Part shown: positions 18,314 through 27,048 of the stretch, one piece after another
Layout: each line of letters begins with the position of its first letter
Position numbering within the stretch: position 1 is the stretch's first letter
Source of the DNA: DAHUYF01 sp963789275
Lineage (GTDB): Bacteria > Pseudomonadota > Alphaproteobacteria > ATCC43930 > CGMCC-115725
Assembly: GCA_963789275.1 (NCBI GenBank)
Contig: CAWBKF010000047.1
Location: 1-64,000 of the forward strand
DNA length: 64,000 nt
Direction of reading: 5' to 3'
Notes under the pieces: generated by a model
The model's database searches: none
What the model saw: only the letters and a program-made list of their open reading frames with translations
Told to the model about the DNA's origin: nothing
Made by a program: the position numbers and the translations under genes

Positions 18314-19079
18314 ATGGCAAAGCGGCTTGACGGCAAGGCGGCATTCATCACCGGCGGCGCCTCGGGGCTGGGGCGCGCCATGGCGGGGGCCTTCGTCGCG
18401 GAGGGCGCGCGCGTCGCCATCGCCGATATCGACCGCCCGCGTGGCGAGGATGCCGCCAGGAGCATCGGACCGGCTGCCATCTTCCTCGCTCATGACGTGA
18501 CCAGCGAGGAGCAGTGGATCGGCAATCTCGGCGCGGCGGAAGAGCACATTCGGCCGCCTCGACACGCTCGTCAACAATGCCGGCATCGGCAGCCGCGGCA
18601 GTGTCGAGGCGACCACCCTCGAGGAGTGGCGGCGCATCCATGCCGTCAACCTCGACGGCCCCTTCCTCGGCTGCAAGCACGCCATCGCGCTGATCGCCAA
18701 GGCCGGCGGCGGCGCGATCATCAACATCTCCTCGGTGGCGGGGCTTATCGGCGCGCGCGACAGCGCCGCCTATTGCGCCAGCAAGGGGGGCGTGAGGCTG
18801 CTCACCAAATCGGTGGCGTTGCATTGCGCGCATCGCAAGAACGGGGTGCGCTGCAACTCCATCCATCCCGTCTATACCGACACGCCGATGGTGGGGCAGA
18901 TGCTCGCGGAATCGCGCCAGCCCGACAAGATGCTGGAGGCGCTCAAGGCGATGATCCCGTTGGGGAGGCTCGGCACGCCGGAGGAACTGGCGGCGATGGC
19001 GGTCTATCTCGTCTCCGACGAGGCGCGCTTTGTCACCGGCGCCGAATTCGTCTTCGACGGCGGCTACACCGCGAACTGA
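18314..19079 (+). CDS. SDR-family oxidoreductase (single-base frameshift near 18548)
   Basis: Short-chain dehydrogenase read from MAKRLDGKAAFITGGASGLG through VTSEEQWIGNLGAAEEH. The frame then shifts at GAGCACATTCGG (about 18545-18551), where one extra A explains the break. The remainder carries TLVNNAGIGS, the serine in NISSVAG and the Tyr/Lys pair in AAYCASKGG, ending VFDGGYTAN. The corrected length is about 254 residues. Cyclopentanol or 3-hydroxybutyryl-type dehydrogenases have this organisation. It follows the acyl-CoA ligase by 23 bp with a good GGGGAGGG site. Confidence 0.82.
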
Positions 19080-19598
19080 TCAATAGGGGCGCAGGTACTC
19101 GGCGACGGTCTTGAACTGGTCGGCGGGGAAGACCTCGACGCGCACCGGTACGACGCCGGTCTTGGTCATGTCCAGAAGCTCGGCCGCGCCGCGCGAGACG
19201 TCGATGACGCGGCCTTGCGCGAAGGGGCCGCGGTCGTTGATGCGCACCACGACGGAGCGGTTGTTATCAAGATTGGTCACGCGCACGATGGTGTCGAGCG
19301 GGAGCGAGCGATGGGCCGCGGTCAGATCGCGCATGTCGTAGCGCTCGCCGCTGGCGGTGGTCTTGTGGTGGAAGTCGCGGCCGTACCAGGAGGCGAGGCC
19401 CACCTGCGTAAAGCTCGGCAGGCGGCTGGGGTAGACCGTCGGCGGCTCCGGCGGCAGCGGCGCCTGCAGCGCCAGTGAGGGTTCGGAGGCCGGTTGTGGG
19501 CCCGTGCACGCGCCCAGCGCGCCTGCTGCCAGGAGCAGCGCGATCAAAAACGGCCGAAGCAGCGGCATCCCCCGCCTGTGCTTGCCTGCCAGTCTCAT
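19080..19598 (-). CDS. rlpA: RlpA-like lipoprotein (septal ring lytic transglycosylase family)
   Basis: Lipoprotein of 172 residues with a double-psi beta-barrel. The signal ends in the lipobox LGAC (Cys31 from the first ATG; a start at residue 11 is also possible). The barrel begins QVGLASWYGRDFHHKTTASG and contains LPLDTIVRVTN and the conserved VRINDRGPF. In Pseudomonas, RlpA cleaves peptide-free glycan strands. The C-terminal SPOR domain of long RlpA proteins is absent. It is directly convergent with the SDR at 18314 (stops abut). Confidence 0.87.
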   Translation of the reverse strand: MRLAGKHRRGMPLLRPFLIALLLAAGALGACTGPQPASEPSLALQAPLPPEPPTVYPSRLPSFTQVGLASWYGRDFHHKTTASGERYDMRDLTAAHRSLPLDTIVRVTNLDNNRSVVVRINDRGPFAQGRVIDVSRGAAELLDMTKTGVVPVRVEVFPADQFKTVAEYLRPY

Positions 19599-20533
19599 GC
19601 CGATGAGAGTGTATGAAATTTCTTAGCGAGTTACTAACGATAGATTTAGCAACAATTACAGTTATATATTGTTATTTATGCCCGTCCCGCCTGATGATCT
19701 GCTGCTGCTATCGCTTGGGCGAGACGCCGCTCATCGGCGTCTTCGTCGCCATCGCACGGGCGTCGGCGGCCAGGCGTGACGCTGCGGCAGATCGGCGCAT
19801 CGAAGCGACAAGCCCTGCAGGGTGACCGTCGGCGATCGATCGGCAGCGGGCGCGACAGGCGTGCGCCAGCGCGCGGCACTTCCGGCAAGGGCGCGCCGAA
19901 CGAAACGGATGATCGGCATCCGTCGCGCGCCGGGGTGAAGCAACAAGGGCCGCTCATTTCTGAGCGGCCCCCGGTTTCGTCGGTTTGGTTGCACAGCTGC
20001 CGGTCGCGCAGAGCACGTACCGCAGCGACATAATTGTACCGATCCTCGTCAGGAAACGCTACGTGAAATCACAATTTCGTCACGCGCGATCACGCCGGTC
20101 GCTCGCGCAAGCCGGCGAGTGTTTCGCCGACGCCGCATTCTCGGCTCCTTGCGGCGACGATCGACAGCAGAGAAATCCCTGTGCCGTGATGGTTTCTGAG
20201 CCGGCGATGAATGCCGCGCCGACGACACCGATGCGCGCGCCGGCAGCGGCGGCGACGCCTCGGCCGCGCGCCGGAAAATCCGCGAGCCGCCATCCGCGCC
20301 CCGCGACGGCGGCCGGAGCCCCGCCGAGTCGGTGCCGCCACACGCGACGGCGCCGTTCTGGATGCGGCGGCCAGCGCAATCTTGCCACATTGCCGATGTT
20401 TATTCGCAGGAGCGCGCGGTGCCGCCTGGACGGCCCGGCCGCGTCACCATATACCGATGGGAGCGGACCGGCCCGCCCTGTCGAGGGCGCCGCCCTTTCG
20501 TGGCCAGCGACGGCAAAAGGATTTCGAGACGGC
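19599..20533. other. Long intergenic region before the ClC channel gene
   Basis: About 930 bp without a convincing gene. The first 90 bp are strikingly A/T-rich compared with the surroundings, as expected for the divergent rlpA promoter. A perfect 10-bp hairpin lies at 19947-19970. The sequence from 19985 is open in frame with the ClC gene, but its translation is Arg/Ala/Pro-rich, without a signal or domain, and looks like chance openness at high GC. Confidence 0.5.
19947..19970. terminator. Perfect hairpin, possible terminator
   Basis: GGGCCGCTCA (19947-19956) pairs perfectly with TGAGCGGCCC (19961-19970) around a TTTC loop. There is no clear T-run on the plus strand (CCGGTTTCG follows), and on the minus strand TTGTTG follows the stem. 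It could end a transcript in either direction, or belong to an unannotated small RNA. Confidence 0.35.
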
Positions 20534-22432
20534 ATGGCGGGCGAGGGTGAGCACGGGCATGAAGGGCGGCCGGTCGCGCTGGCCGGGCTGTCGCTCGTCG
20601 CGCTGCTGATCGGCGTGCTGGCCGGCGGCTCATCGGTGCTGTTCCGCGCGATGGTCGCGGCGATCCACAATCTCTTTTTCCTCGGCACGCTTTCCTTCTA
20701 TTACGATCCGAACCTGCATACGCCCGCCAGCTGGCTCGGTCCGCTGGTGATCCTGTCGCCGGCCATCGGCGGCATTGCCGTCGTCATGCTGATGCGGGCG
20801 CTGCCGGCCGACCGGCGGGGGCAGGGGGTCTCGGACATCATCGATGCCATCTATTATCGCGAAGGCCGCGTGCGCACCGTGTCGGCCTTCGCCAAATCGC
20901 TGGCGGCCGGCGTGCAGAGCGGCAGCGGGGGCTCGGTCGGCCGCGAAGCGGCGATCGTACAGATCGGCGCCGCGCTCGCCTCGCGCATCTCGCGCCTGCT
21001 CAACCTCGCGCAATGGCAGCGCATGACGCTCGTCGCCGCCGGCGCCGCCGCCGGGCTGTCCGGCGCGTTCAACGCGCCGCTCGGCTCGATCGTCTTCGCC
21101 ATCGAGCTGATGATGCCCGAGATCAGCGCCCGCACGCTGCTGCCGGTCACCATCGCCACCGGCGCCAGCACCTTCGTCACGCGCTTCTATTACGGCATGC
21201 AGCCAACCTTCCTCGTCCAGACCGTGATGGCGACGCATCTGCGCATTGCCGGCGTGCTCGGCCTGTTGCCTTTCGTGCTGTTCGGCATCCTGCTGGGGTT
21301 TGCCGCCTGGTCGATGATCGCCGTGCTCGGCTGGTCGGAGCGCCAGTTCGCGCGCCTCACGCCGAACCCCTATCTGCAGCACATGATCGGCATGCTCATG
21401 GTGGGCGGCCTCGCCTACGGGCTGATGGTCACGACCGGTCATTACTATGTCGCGGGACCGAGCTACGCCGCGATGCAGGACATGCTGCGCGGCGACATCA
21501 CCAGCCTGGGCTTCTTCGCGTTGCTCTTCGCCGCCAAGGTGCTGGCCACGACCTTGACGCTGGGCTCCGGCGGGAGCGGCGGCGTGTTCTCGGCCTCGCT
21601 GGTCATCGGCGCCTCCTTGGGCGGGGTGGTGGGCACGGCCACGACGCTGATCGCGCCGAGCCTCGGCCTCGATGTCACCGATTTCTGCATCGTCGGCATG
21701 GCCGGCATGCTCGGCGGCACGACCGGCGCGGCGATCACCGCCATCGTCATGGTGTTCGAGCTGACGCGCGACTACAACGTCATCGTACCGATGATCCTGG
21801 GCGTCACGCTGGCGCTGGCCGTGCGCCGCGCGGTGCTGCCGGAAAGCGTCTATACGCTGAAGCTCGTCAAGAAGGGGCATGAGGTTCCCGACGCGCTGCA
21901 GGCGAACACCTATCGCATCCGCCACGCCGACAAGGCGATGGCGACCGATTTCGAGCTGCGCCAGGCGAGCCAGCCGCTCGATGAGGTGATCGCGTCGCTG
22001 GAGGAGACCGGTAAGCCGTTCTATCTCATGGTCGCCGACGGCGCGCGCATCAAAGGCTATATCCGCCTCGACCCCGGCTTCAAGCTATGGCAGGCGCGCG
22101 AGCCCGGCATGACGCTCGGCGATGTCGCGCGCACCGATTTCGCGCTGGCGCGACCGGCGGACACCATGTTCGACGTGATCGGCCGGCTGGCCCGGCGCGG
22201 CGGCAACCTCGCGGTCGTCGTGCGCGGCACGCGGCGGATTCCGCGCGCCGATGACGTCGCAGGCTTCATCGCGCTCGATACCATGGGCGCCGCCGTCATC
22301 GACAATGCGCGCGCATATTCGGCGCCGCCGACGCGCAACCCGTTCCCGATCCTCTACCGCCGCCGGGTCGTCCGCCCGATCCGCTTCTGGCGCAACAAGT
22401 TCCGTGGGCCGCAGCCCGAGCGGGAGCCCTGA
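20534..22432 (+). CDS. ClC-family chloride channel/transporter with C-terminal regulatory domain
   Basis: Membrane protein of 632 residues. The ClC selectivity elements are recognisable: GSGGSVGREAAIVQIG, whose Glu138 corresponds to the gating glutamate, and GSGGSGGVFSASLVIG. About ten hydrophobic helices extend to residue 440. The remaining 190 residues (after LPESVYTLKLVKKG) are soluble and look like a CBS-type pair. The start at 20534 is chosen because the hydrophobic part begins shortly after (VALAGLSLVALLIGVLAGG). Upstream in-frame sequence lacks coding character. Whether it is a channel or a Cl-/H+ exchanger cannot be decided. Confidence 0.85.
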   Translation: MAGEGEHGHEGRPVALAGLSLVALLIGVLAGGSSVLFRAMVAAIHNLFFLGTLSFYYDPNLHTPASWLGPLVILSPAIGGIAVVMLMRALPADRRGQGVSDIIDAIYYREGRVRTVSAFAKSLAAGVQSGSGGSVGREAAIVQIGAALASRISRLLNLAQWQRMTLVAAGAAAGLSGAFNAPLGSIVFAIELMMPEISARTLLPVTIATGASTFVTRFYYGMQPTFLVQTVMATHLRIAGVLGLLPFVLFGILLGFAAWSMIAVLGWSERQFARLTPNPYLQHMIGMLMVGGLAYGLMVTTGHYYVAGPSYAAMQDMLRGDITSLGFFALLFAAKVLATTLTLGSGGSGGVFSASLVIGASLGGVVGTATTLIAPSLGLDVTDFCIVGMAGMLGGTTGAAITAIVMVFELTRDYNVIVPMILGVTLALAVRRAVLPESVYTLKLVKKGHEVPDALQANTYRIRHADKAMATDFELRQASQPLDEVIASLEETGKPFYLMVADGARIKGYIRLDPGFKLWQAREPGMTLGDVARTDFALARPADTMFDVIGRLARRGGNLAVVVRGTRRIPRADDVAGFIALDTMGAAVIDNARAYSAPPTRNPFPILYRRRVVRPIRFWRNKFRGPQPEREP

Positions 22433-22607
22433 CCGCGTCTTGCCGCGGCGTTTTCGTGGGCCACCAACATGCTTAAGACGCGAAATGACGCGCCGGACTG
22501 CGCCAAAGCAACGCTTGCCTCGGCCGCGGCGAGGAATACTATTGAGAAGACACCGCCGCCGCGTGCAAGACGGGCGTCGGGTATGCTCAAACAGAGGGAG
22601 ATGCCGC

Positions 22608-22883
22608 ATGGCGCGAAGGTTTCGCCTGACATGCGCACGCACGACCTATTTCGACGTCGATCTGACGGCGGATGACAGCGCCGAGGCGGAGCGGTTGCTG
22701 GACGCCGCTCTTGCCAGCAATCCCGCGCTCTGCGACAGCAGCCAGCCGCTCGGCCGGTCGATCCATCGCCTCGTCGAGATCATGGCGCAGGAGGACGGGG
22801 CGTCCGCGGGCCAGCCGCAAGGAAGCCGGCCGTCGGCCGAGGCAAACGAAAAGCCAGCTGTCCCTGAGAGACAGCTGGCTTGA
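22608..22883 (+). CDS. Small hypothetical protein
   Basis: A 91-residue protein beginning MARRFRLTCARTTYFDVDL; the start at 22608 has AGAGGGAG 8-10 bp upstream. The first 65 residues look like a compact alpha/beta domain; the last 25 (after EDGASAGQPQG) are polar and overlap a hairpin that serves the tRNA-Pro gene on the other strand. The family is not recognised. Its 3' end overlapping a terminator is odd and lowers confidence. Confidence 0.45.
   Translation: MARRFRLTCARTTYFDVDLTADDSAEAERLLDAALASNPALCDSSQPLGRSIHRLVEIMAQEDGASAGQPQGSRPSAEANEKPAVPERQLA
22851..22881 (-). terminator. Terminator of the tRNA-Pro gene
   Basis: Perfect 12-bp stem (22851-22862 with 22870-22881). Read on the minus strand it begins 6 bp after the tRNA CCA end and is followed by TTCGTTTG, a T-rich tail, so it should end tRNA-Pro transcription. 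It overlaps the 3' end of the small plus-strand ORF. Confidence 0.65.
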
Positions 22884-22887
22884 TGGC

Positions 22888-22964
22888 TGGTCGGAGTGAG
22901 AGGATTCGAACCTCCGGCCCCTAGCTCCCGAAGCTAGTGCTCTACCAGGCTGAGCTACACTCCG
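22888..22964 (-). tRNA. tRNA-Pro (anticodon CGG)
   Basis: 77-nt cloverleaf on the minus strand. The acceptor CGGAGTG pairs with CACTCCG, the D-arm contains AGCTCAGCCTGGTAGAGC, the anticodon stem CTAGC/GCTAG encloses TTCGGGA (anticodon CGG), and the T-loop is GGTTCGAATCC. CCA is encoded. It reads proline codon CCG. Confidence 0.97.
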
Positions 22965-23016
22965 GCGCCGGGCGATATACTGCCTTACGCAGCCTGCCGC
23001 AACCCCCGCGCCGTCC

Positions 23017-24042
23017 TCAATGGCCGCGCGCGAGGCAGAAGTCGACGGCCTCGTCGAGCGCACGCCGCTCGGCGCCGTCGCGGAACAAGGCCAAGCTGCG
23101 GCGCGCCGCCTCGCCATAATGCCGCGCGCGGTCAAGCGTCGCTCTGAGCGTGCCGAGCCGCGTCATCAGCTCTATGGCATGGTCGAGGTCGCCCTCCTGC
23201 TGGTCGAGATCCTCCAGCGTGCGCCGCCAGAAGGCGCGCTCGATCTCGCCCGCCTGGCGCACGGCCAGCACCACCGGCAAGGTGATCTTGCCCTCGCGGA
23301 AATCGTCGCCCACGGTCTTGCCGAGCTCCGCCTGGCGCGCGGAATAGTCGAGCATGTCGTCGACGAGCTGGAAGGCGATGCCGAGATTGCGACCATAAGA
23401 CGCGAGCGCCTCCTCCTCGGCGGCGGGCCGCTCGGCCAGCACGGCGCCGATGCGGCTGGCCGCGGCGAAGAGCTGCGCCGTCTTGGCCTGGATCACCGCG
23501 AGATAGGCTTCCTCGGTGGTCTCGGTGTCGTTCGAGGTGACGAGCTGCAGCACCTCGCCTTCGGCAATCACCGCCGAGGCCTCAGAGAGGATCGCCAGCA
23601 CCCGCAGCGAGCCATCCTCGACCATGAGCTGGAAGGCGCGGCTGAACAGGAAATCGCCGACCAGGACCGAGGATTTGTTGCCCCACACGGCGTTCGCCGT
23701 GGCGAGGCCGCGGCGGAGATCGCTGGCATCGACGACGTCGTCATGCAGCAGCGTGGCGGTGTGGATGAATTCGACCGCGGCAGCGAGCGCCACGTGACGC
23801 TCGCCGCGATAGCCGCACAGATGCGCCGTGGCCAAGGTCAGCATCGGCCGCAGCCGCTTGCCGCCGGCGGCGACGATGTGGCCGGCCACCTGCGGGATGA
23901 GCGCGACCGGGCTCTGCATACGCTCGAGGATGAGCCTATTGACCCGGTCGAGATCGGATTTCAGGAGGGCGGTGAGACCGTCAAGCGTCGCCGGCTGCTT
24001 GGCGTCTTCGTCCTGCGCACTCGCCACCAGGGCCACACCCAC
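23017..24042 (-). CDS. ispB: Polyprenyl diphosphate synthase (octa/decaprenyl type)
   Basis: Trans-prenyltransferase of 341 residues that makes the side chain of ubiquinone. The first aspartate-rich motif is LLHDDVVD (Asp101-Asp105), the second is QLVDDMLDY in the C-terminal half, and GGKRLRPML near residue 60 binds diphosphate. Chain length (C40 to C50) depends on residues ahead of the first motif and is not predicted; alphaproteobacteria usually make C50. It is divergent from the DUF2007 gene. The start at 24042 is the first ATG; a shorter N-terminus is possible. Confidence 0.9.
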   Translation of the reverse strand: MGVALVASAQDEDAKQPATLDGLTALLKSDLDRVNRLILERMQSPVALIPQVAGHIVAAGGKRLRPMLTLATAHLCGYRGERHVALAAAVEFIHTATLLHDDVVDASDLRRGLATANAVWGNKSSVLVGDFLFSRAFQLMVEDGSLRVLAILSEASAVIAEGEVLQLVTSNDTETTEEAYLAVIQAKTAQLFAAASRIGAVLAERPAAEEEALASYGRNLGIAFQLVDDMLDYSARQAELGKTVGDDFREGKITLPVVLAVRQAGEIERAFWRRTLEDLDQQEGDLDHAIELMTRLGTLRATLDRARHYGEAARRSLALFRDGAERRALDEAVDFCLARGH

Positions 24043-24167
24043 TTCCCCTTTCCCCCACCGCGGCGGCCGCCCCCTCGCTTGACGGAGCCCTGGCCGCAGG
24101 CGAGCATAGAATGCTGGGAGAAGGGGTCAAGCCCGGCTGGTCGGGGGAAATGATTGGGGCGAGACCG

Positions 24168-24380
24168 ATGAAGGAATTGCTGCGCACCAATGACCTCGTC
24201 CGGCTGTCCTGGCTGCAGGCGCTGCTCGCCGATGCCGGCATCGAGACCTTTGTCCTCGATCACAACACGGCGGCGATCGAAGGCGGCATCTCCGCGCTGC
24301 AGCGCCGGCTTATGGTGCGCGAGCCGGATCATCGCCGCGCGCTGGCCGCGCTTGCCGACGCCGGCGAGACGCCGGGGTGA
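24168..24380 (+). CDS. DUF2007 family protein
   Basis: A 70-residue protein matching DUF2007 (putative signal-transducing protein family): MKELLRTNDLVRLSWLQALL, then ETFVLDHNTAAIEGG and RRLMVREPD. The start at 24168 is chosen because the domain begins exactly there. The stop overlaps the GTG of the next gene (GTGA at 24377-24380). DUF2007 genes often sit between a divergent prenyl synthase gene and a methyltransferase gene in alphaproteobacteria. Function unknown. Confidence 0.82.
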   Translation: MKELLRTNDLVRLSWLQALLADAGIETFVLDHNTAAIEGGISALQRRLMVREPDHRRALAALADAGETPG

Positions 24381-25135
24381 CCGATCCAGCCGCGCACCTG
24401 CCGGTGAGCGATGACACGCTGCTGGACGGGCGCGTCAAGCTGCGTCAGCCGCTCTCCGGCTATCGCGTGGCGATCGATCCGGTGCTGCTCGCCGCCGCGG
24501 TGCCGGCAGGCGCCGGCGACAGCGTGCTCGACATCGGCTGCGGCGTCGGCGCGGCCGCGCTGTGCCTGGCGGCGCGCGTCGAGGGCTGTCGCATCACCGG
24601 CATCGAGGCGCAGCGGGACCTGCTCCGGCTGGCCAGCGAGAACGTGGTGCTCAATGATCTCGCGAGCCGGGTCGTCGTCATGGCCGGCAACCTGCTGCGG
24701 CCACCGCCGCGGCTCGAGCCCGGCAGCTTCGCCCATGTCATGGCGAACCCGCCCTTCCTCGAGGCGGCGGCGGCGACCGCCTCGCCCGATACCGGCAAGG
24801 CCGCCGCGACGGTCGAGGGCGACGCCGATCTTGCTGCCTGGGTCCGGTTCGCCCTCGCCATGGTGCGGCCCAAGGGCAGCCTCACCTTCATCCACCGCGC
24901 CGACCGCATGGAGCAGCTGCTGGCGCAACTCCTGGGCCGCGCCGGCGAGATCATCGTCTTCCCGCTCTGGGCCGGTCCCGACAAGCCGGCAAAGCGCATC
25001 ATCCTGCGCGCGCGCAAAGGCATCGAGACGCCGACGCGCCTCACCCCGGGGCTCATCTTGCACGAGGCGGACGGGCGCTACACGCCGGCGGCCGATGCTG
25101 TGCTGCGTCGCGGCGCGGCGCTGACGCTTTCGTGA
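24377..25135 (+). CDS. TrmN6-like methyltransferase
   Basis: SAM-dependent methyltransferase of 252 residues, resembling tRNA1(Val) adenine-N6 methyltransferase (TrmN6/YfiC). The SAM motif is VLDIGCGVGAAAL (about 50-62), the acidic motif II is TGIEAQ, and the catalytic NPPF motif for amino-group methylation is at residues 124-127. It begins with TLLDGRVKLRQPLSGYR, the N-terminal signature of this group. The GTG start at 24377 overlaps the preceding stop. Confidence 0.85.
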   Translation: MTDPAAHLPVSDDTLLDGRVKLRQPLSGYRVAIDPVLLAAAVPAGAGDSVLDIGCGVGAAALCLAARVEGCRITGIEAQRDLLRLASENVVLNDLASRVVVMAGNLLRPPPRLEPGSFAHVMANPPFLEAAAATASPDTGKAAATVEGDADLAAWVRFALAMVRPKGSLTFIHRADRMEQLLAQLLGRAGEIIVFPLWAGPDKPAKRIILRARKGIETPTRLTPGLILHEADGRYTPAADAVLRRGAALTLS

Positions 25136-25231
25136 TTGGACCGGGGCACGCGCTCTGCCCACCATTCTGGCGTCCGTCGCCGTGTTGTTGGGGGCGGATC
25201 CGGTGCTGGAGAGCGCATGGGGCGGCGGTCG

Positions 25232-25399
25232 ATGACGATGGCGCGCGCGGCGGCCCTTGCCGGAGCCCTGGCGGTGCTGGTGGGCGGTTGCGGCGGCCAG
25301 AGCGGCGCGCCCCCGGCAAAGATCTGGCGCGACGGCGTCGGCGTGCCGGTCGATCCGCGCTATGGGACGCCGCTGCCGGGCTCACAGCCGGACTATTGA
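25232..25399 (+). CDS. Tiny putative lipoprotein A (PVDPxYGTPLPG type)
   Basis: A 55-residue protein beginning MTMARAAALAGALAVLVGGC, with the lipobox VGGC. The short mature part ends VGVPVDPRYGTPLPGSQPDY. A second tiny lipoprotein at 26608 ends with the same motif (PVDPTYGTPLPG), so the two look like paralogs on either side of the S49 peptidase gene. No family name is known to me. Earlier in-frame starts (25136, 25217) would spoil the signal peptide. Confidence 0.6.
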   Translation: MTMARAAALAGALAVLVGGCGGQSGAPPAKIWRDGVGVPVDPRYGTPLPGSQPDY

Positions 25400-25457
25400 G
25401 CGGCCCCGAACGCCATGGCTTGTCAAGGCCTGGGGCTCATGCCCATCTTCTAAAGCG

Positions 25458-26312
25458 ATGAGCCTCGTCGACGATCTCCTGGAAAAGCTGCCGATGGAGC
25501 GGTTTCGCAATCCGCCGCCGCAAGTGGCAGTGCTGCGGCTCGACGGGCTGATCGGCGGGCGGGGCCCGCGCGGCCTGTCGCTCCGCCGCTTCGCCGGCGC
25601 GCTGGAGCGGGCCTTCAGCCTGCGCAATCTCAAGGCCGTGGCGCTGGCCATCAACTCGCCCGGTGGTTCCCCGGCGCAATCCTCGCTGCTGTTCCGCCGC
25701 ATCCGCCAGCTCGCCCAGGAGAAGGACGTTCCCGTCGTCGCCTTCACCGAAGATGTCGCAGCGTCGGGGGGCTATTGGCTGGCCTTGGCGGCGGACGAGA
25801 TCTTCGCCGAGGACACCTCGCTGGTGGGCTCGATCGGCGTCATCACCGCGAGCTTCGGCTTCGCCGAAGTGCTGCGCAGGCTCGGGGTGCAGCGCCGCCT
25901 CTATACCGCCGGCGAGAACAAATCGCTGCTCGATCCCTTCCTGGCCGAGGATCCCAAGGGGGTCGAGCGCCTGACCGCGCTCCAGCGCGACATGCACGAT
26001 GTCTTCAAGGACATGGTCCGCGCCCGCCGCGGCGCCCGGCTCAGGGTGGAAGAGAGCACGGTCTTCAGCGGCGAGGTCTTCACCGGGCGGCGCGCGCTCG
26101 AGCTCGGCCTGGTCGACGGCATCGGCGATCTGCGCGGCGTCATGCGCCAGCGCTATGGCGACACGGTCAGGCTGCGGGCGGTCGAGCCGGAGCGCCGCCG
26201 TCTGCTGCTGCCGCGCTTCGGCCTGCCGCGCCGACCCGATATCGGCGATATCGCGGGCGATTTCCTGGCGCGGCTCGAGGAACGATTGATCTGGGCGCGC
26301 TTCGGACTCTAG
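25458..26312 (+). CDS. S49-family signal peptide peptidase-like protease (SppA/SohB type)
   Basis: Serine protease of 284 residues. The nucleophile is Ser103 in VAASGGYWLA and the general base is Lys155 in GENKSLLDPF, the Ser/Lys pair of the SppA family. The substrate-binding NSPGGSP lies at about 66-72. The start at 25458 gives MSLVDDLLEKLPM; there is no signal peptide and no obvious membrane helix, unlike E. coli SppA, so it may be cytosolic or peripheral. It lies between two paralogous tiny lipoprotein genes. Confidence 0.87.
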   Translation: MSLVDDLLEKLPMERFRNPPPQVAVLRLDGLIGGRGPRGLSLRRFAGALERAFSLRNLKAVALAINSPGGSPAQSSLLFRRIRQLAQEKDVPVVAFTEDVAASGGYWLALAADEIFAEDTSLVGSIGVITASFGFAEVLRRLGVQRRLYTAGENKSLLDPFLAEDPKGVERLTALQRDMHDVFKDMVRARRGARLRVEESTVFSGEVFTGRRALELGLVDGIGDLRGVMRQRYGDTVRLRAVEPERRRLLLPRFGLPRRPDIGDIAGDFLARLEERLIWARFGL

Positions 26313-26356
26313 GGCGGCGCGCTTGACCCTCGGCCGCGGCGCGCCTAAACCGGCTC

Positions 26357-26611
26357 ATGTTCGGGTTTTCCTTGCCCAAGTTTCTGCTGTTCGGCCTGGT
26401 CATCGCCATCGTCTGGTTCGGCTTTCGCTATGTCGGCCGCGTCGAGGCGATCCGGCGCCAGCTGCGCGAGGAGATGAAGCGGCGCCAGCGCCCGCAGGGG
26501 CCGGTGCGCATCGAGGCCGAGGATCTCGTCAAATGCGCTCAATGCGGTGCGTATGTGTCGGCGCGTGGCGCCTCCTCCTGCGGGCGCACGGATTGCCCGT
26601 GGGGCCGGTGA
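26357..26611 (+). CDS. PP0621-like membrane protein with C-terminal zinc-finger motif
   Basis: An 84-residue protein. One membrane helix at the N-terminus (PKFLLFGLVIAIVWFGFRYV) is followed by a basic helix. A C-terminal cysteine cluster (VKCAQCGAYV, then SSCGRTDCPWG) looks like a small zinc site. The layout matches the PP0621 family of unknown function. The stop overlaps a GTG of the next gene (26608-26611). Confidence 0.7.
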   Translation: MFGFSLPKFLLFGLVIAIVWFGFRYVGRVEAIRRQLREEMKRRQRPQGPVRIEAEDLVKCAQCGAYVSARGASSCGRTDCPWGR

Positions 26612-26820
26612 CGACAGCAAGAAGCGGCGCGACGGGCCGCCGGCCGGCGGTGCCGCGCGCGCTCGCGGCCGGGTTATGCCTGGTGGCGATGCTGCTGGGG
26701 GCGTGCGCGCAGGCGCGGCCGGCCTGGGGGCCGGGCACGCCGCGCAACGGCGCCGGGCAGCCGGTCGACCCCACCTACGGCACGCCGCTGCCGGGTTACC
26801 CCACGATCAACAACGGCTAG
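26608..26820 (+). CDS. Tiny putative lipoprotein B (PVDPxYGTPLPG type)
   Basis: A 70-residue protein from GTG at 26608, overlapping the stop of the upstream gene. The hydrophobic stretch ALAAGLCLVAMLLGAC ends in a lipobox. The mature part is WGPGTPRNGAGQPVDPTYGTPLPGYPTINNG in composition, with PVDPTYGTPLPG shared with the tiny lipoprotein at 25232. The start codon is inferred from coupling; an upstream ATG at about 26530 is possible. Confidence 0.55.
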   Translation: MTTARSGATGRRPAVPRALAAGLCLVAMLLGACAQARPAWGPGTPRNGAGQPVDPTYGTPLPGYPTINNG

Positions 26821-26860
26821 TGCGCGCTATCGCAATTCCGAGAGTCGCCCCACCAACCCC

Positions 26861-27048
26861 GCCGACCGCTCTGCGGTCGGCCCCGATTGGGTTCGATCGC
26901 GAAGCGATCGAACGGGTTGCTCACCCCAATCTCCGTCACCCGCCCGAAACGGTACAGGTGCGGCCGACGTGCGCTCGCCCTGTACCGGCATGTACTAGAT
27001 TCTCGGCACTCGGCTCCTCGGCCGCGCCTTGACCCCTTGAGGCGCGGC
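26861..27048. repeat. Cluster of hairpins in the glyQ leader
   Basis: Four separate perfect stems fall in the 257-bp gap before glyQ. They are 26861-26869/26873-26881 (9 bp, TCT loop), 26891-26900/26904-26913 (10 bp, GAA loop), 26951-26958/26979-26986 (8 bp) and 27021-27029/27040-27048 (9 bp). None has a clear T-tail. They could be leader structure, transcription pausing sites or degenerate intergenic repeats. Confidence 0.5.

Noticed and set aside
15411..18344. A 977-codon open frame opposite the MetE-like, SDR and acyl-CoA ligase genes
   Set aside because: The three plus-strand genes all show full family motifs; the opposite frame has a skewed composition and none.
19985..20533. A 183-residue N-terminal extension of the ClC channel
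   Set aside because: It is Arg/Ala/Pro-rich, without a signal or helix, and ClC proteins start near the first helix. Openness is expected at this GC.
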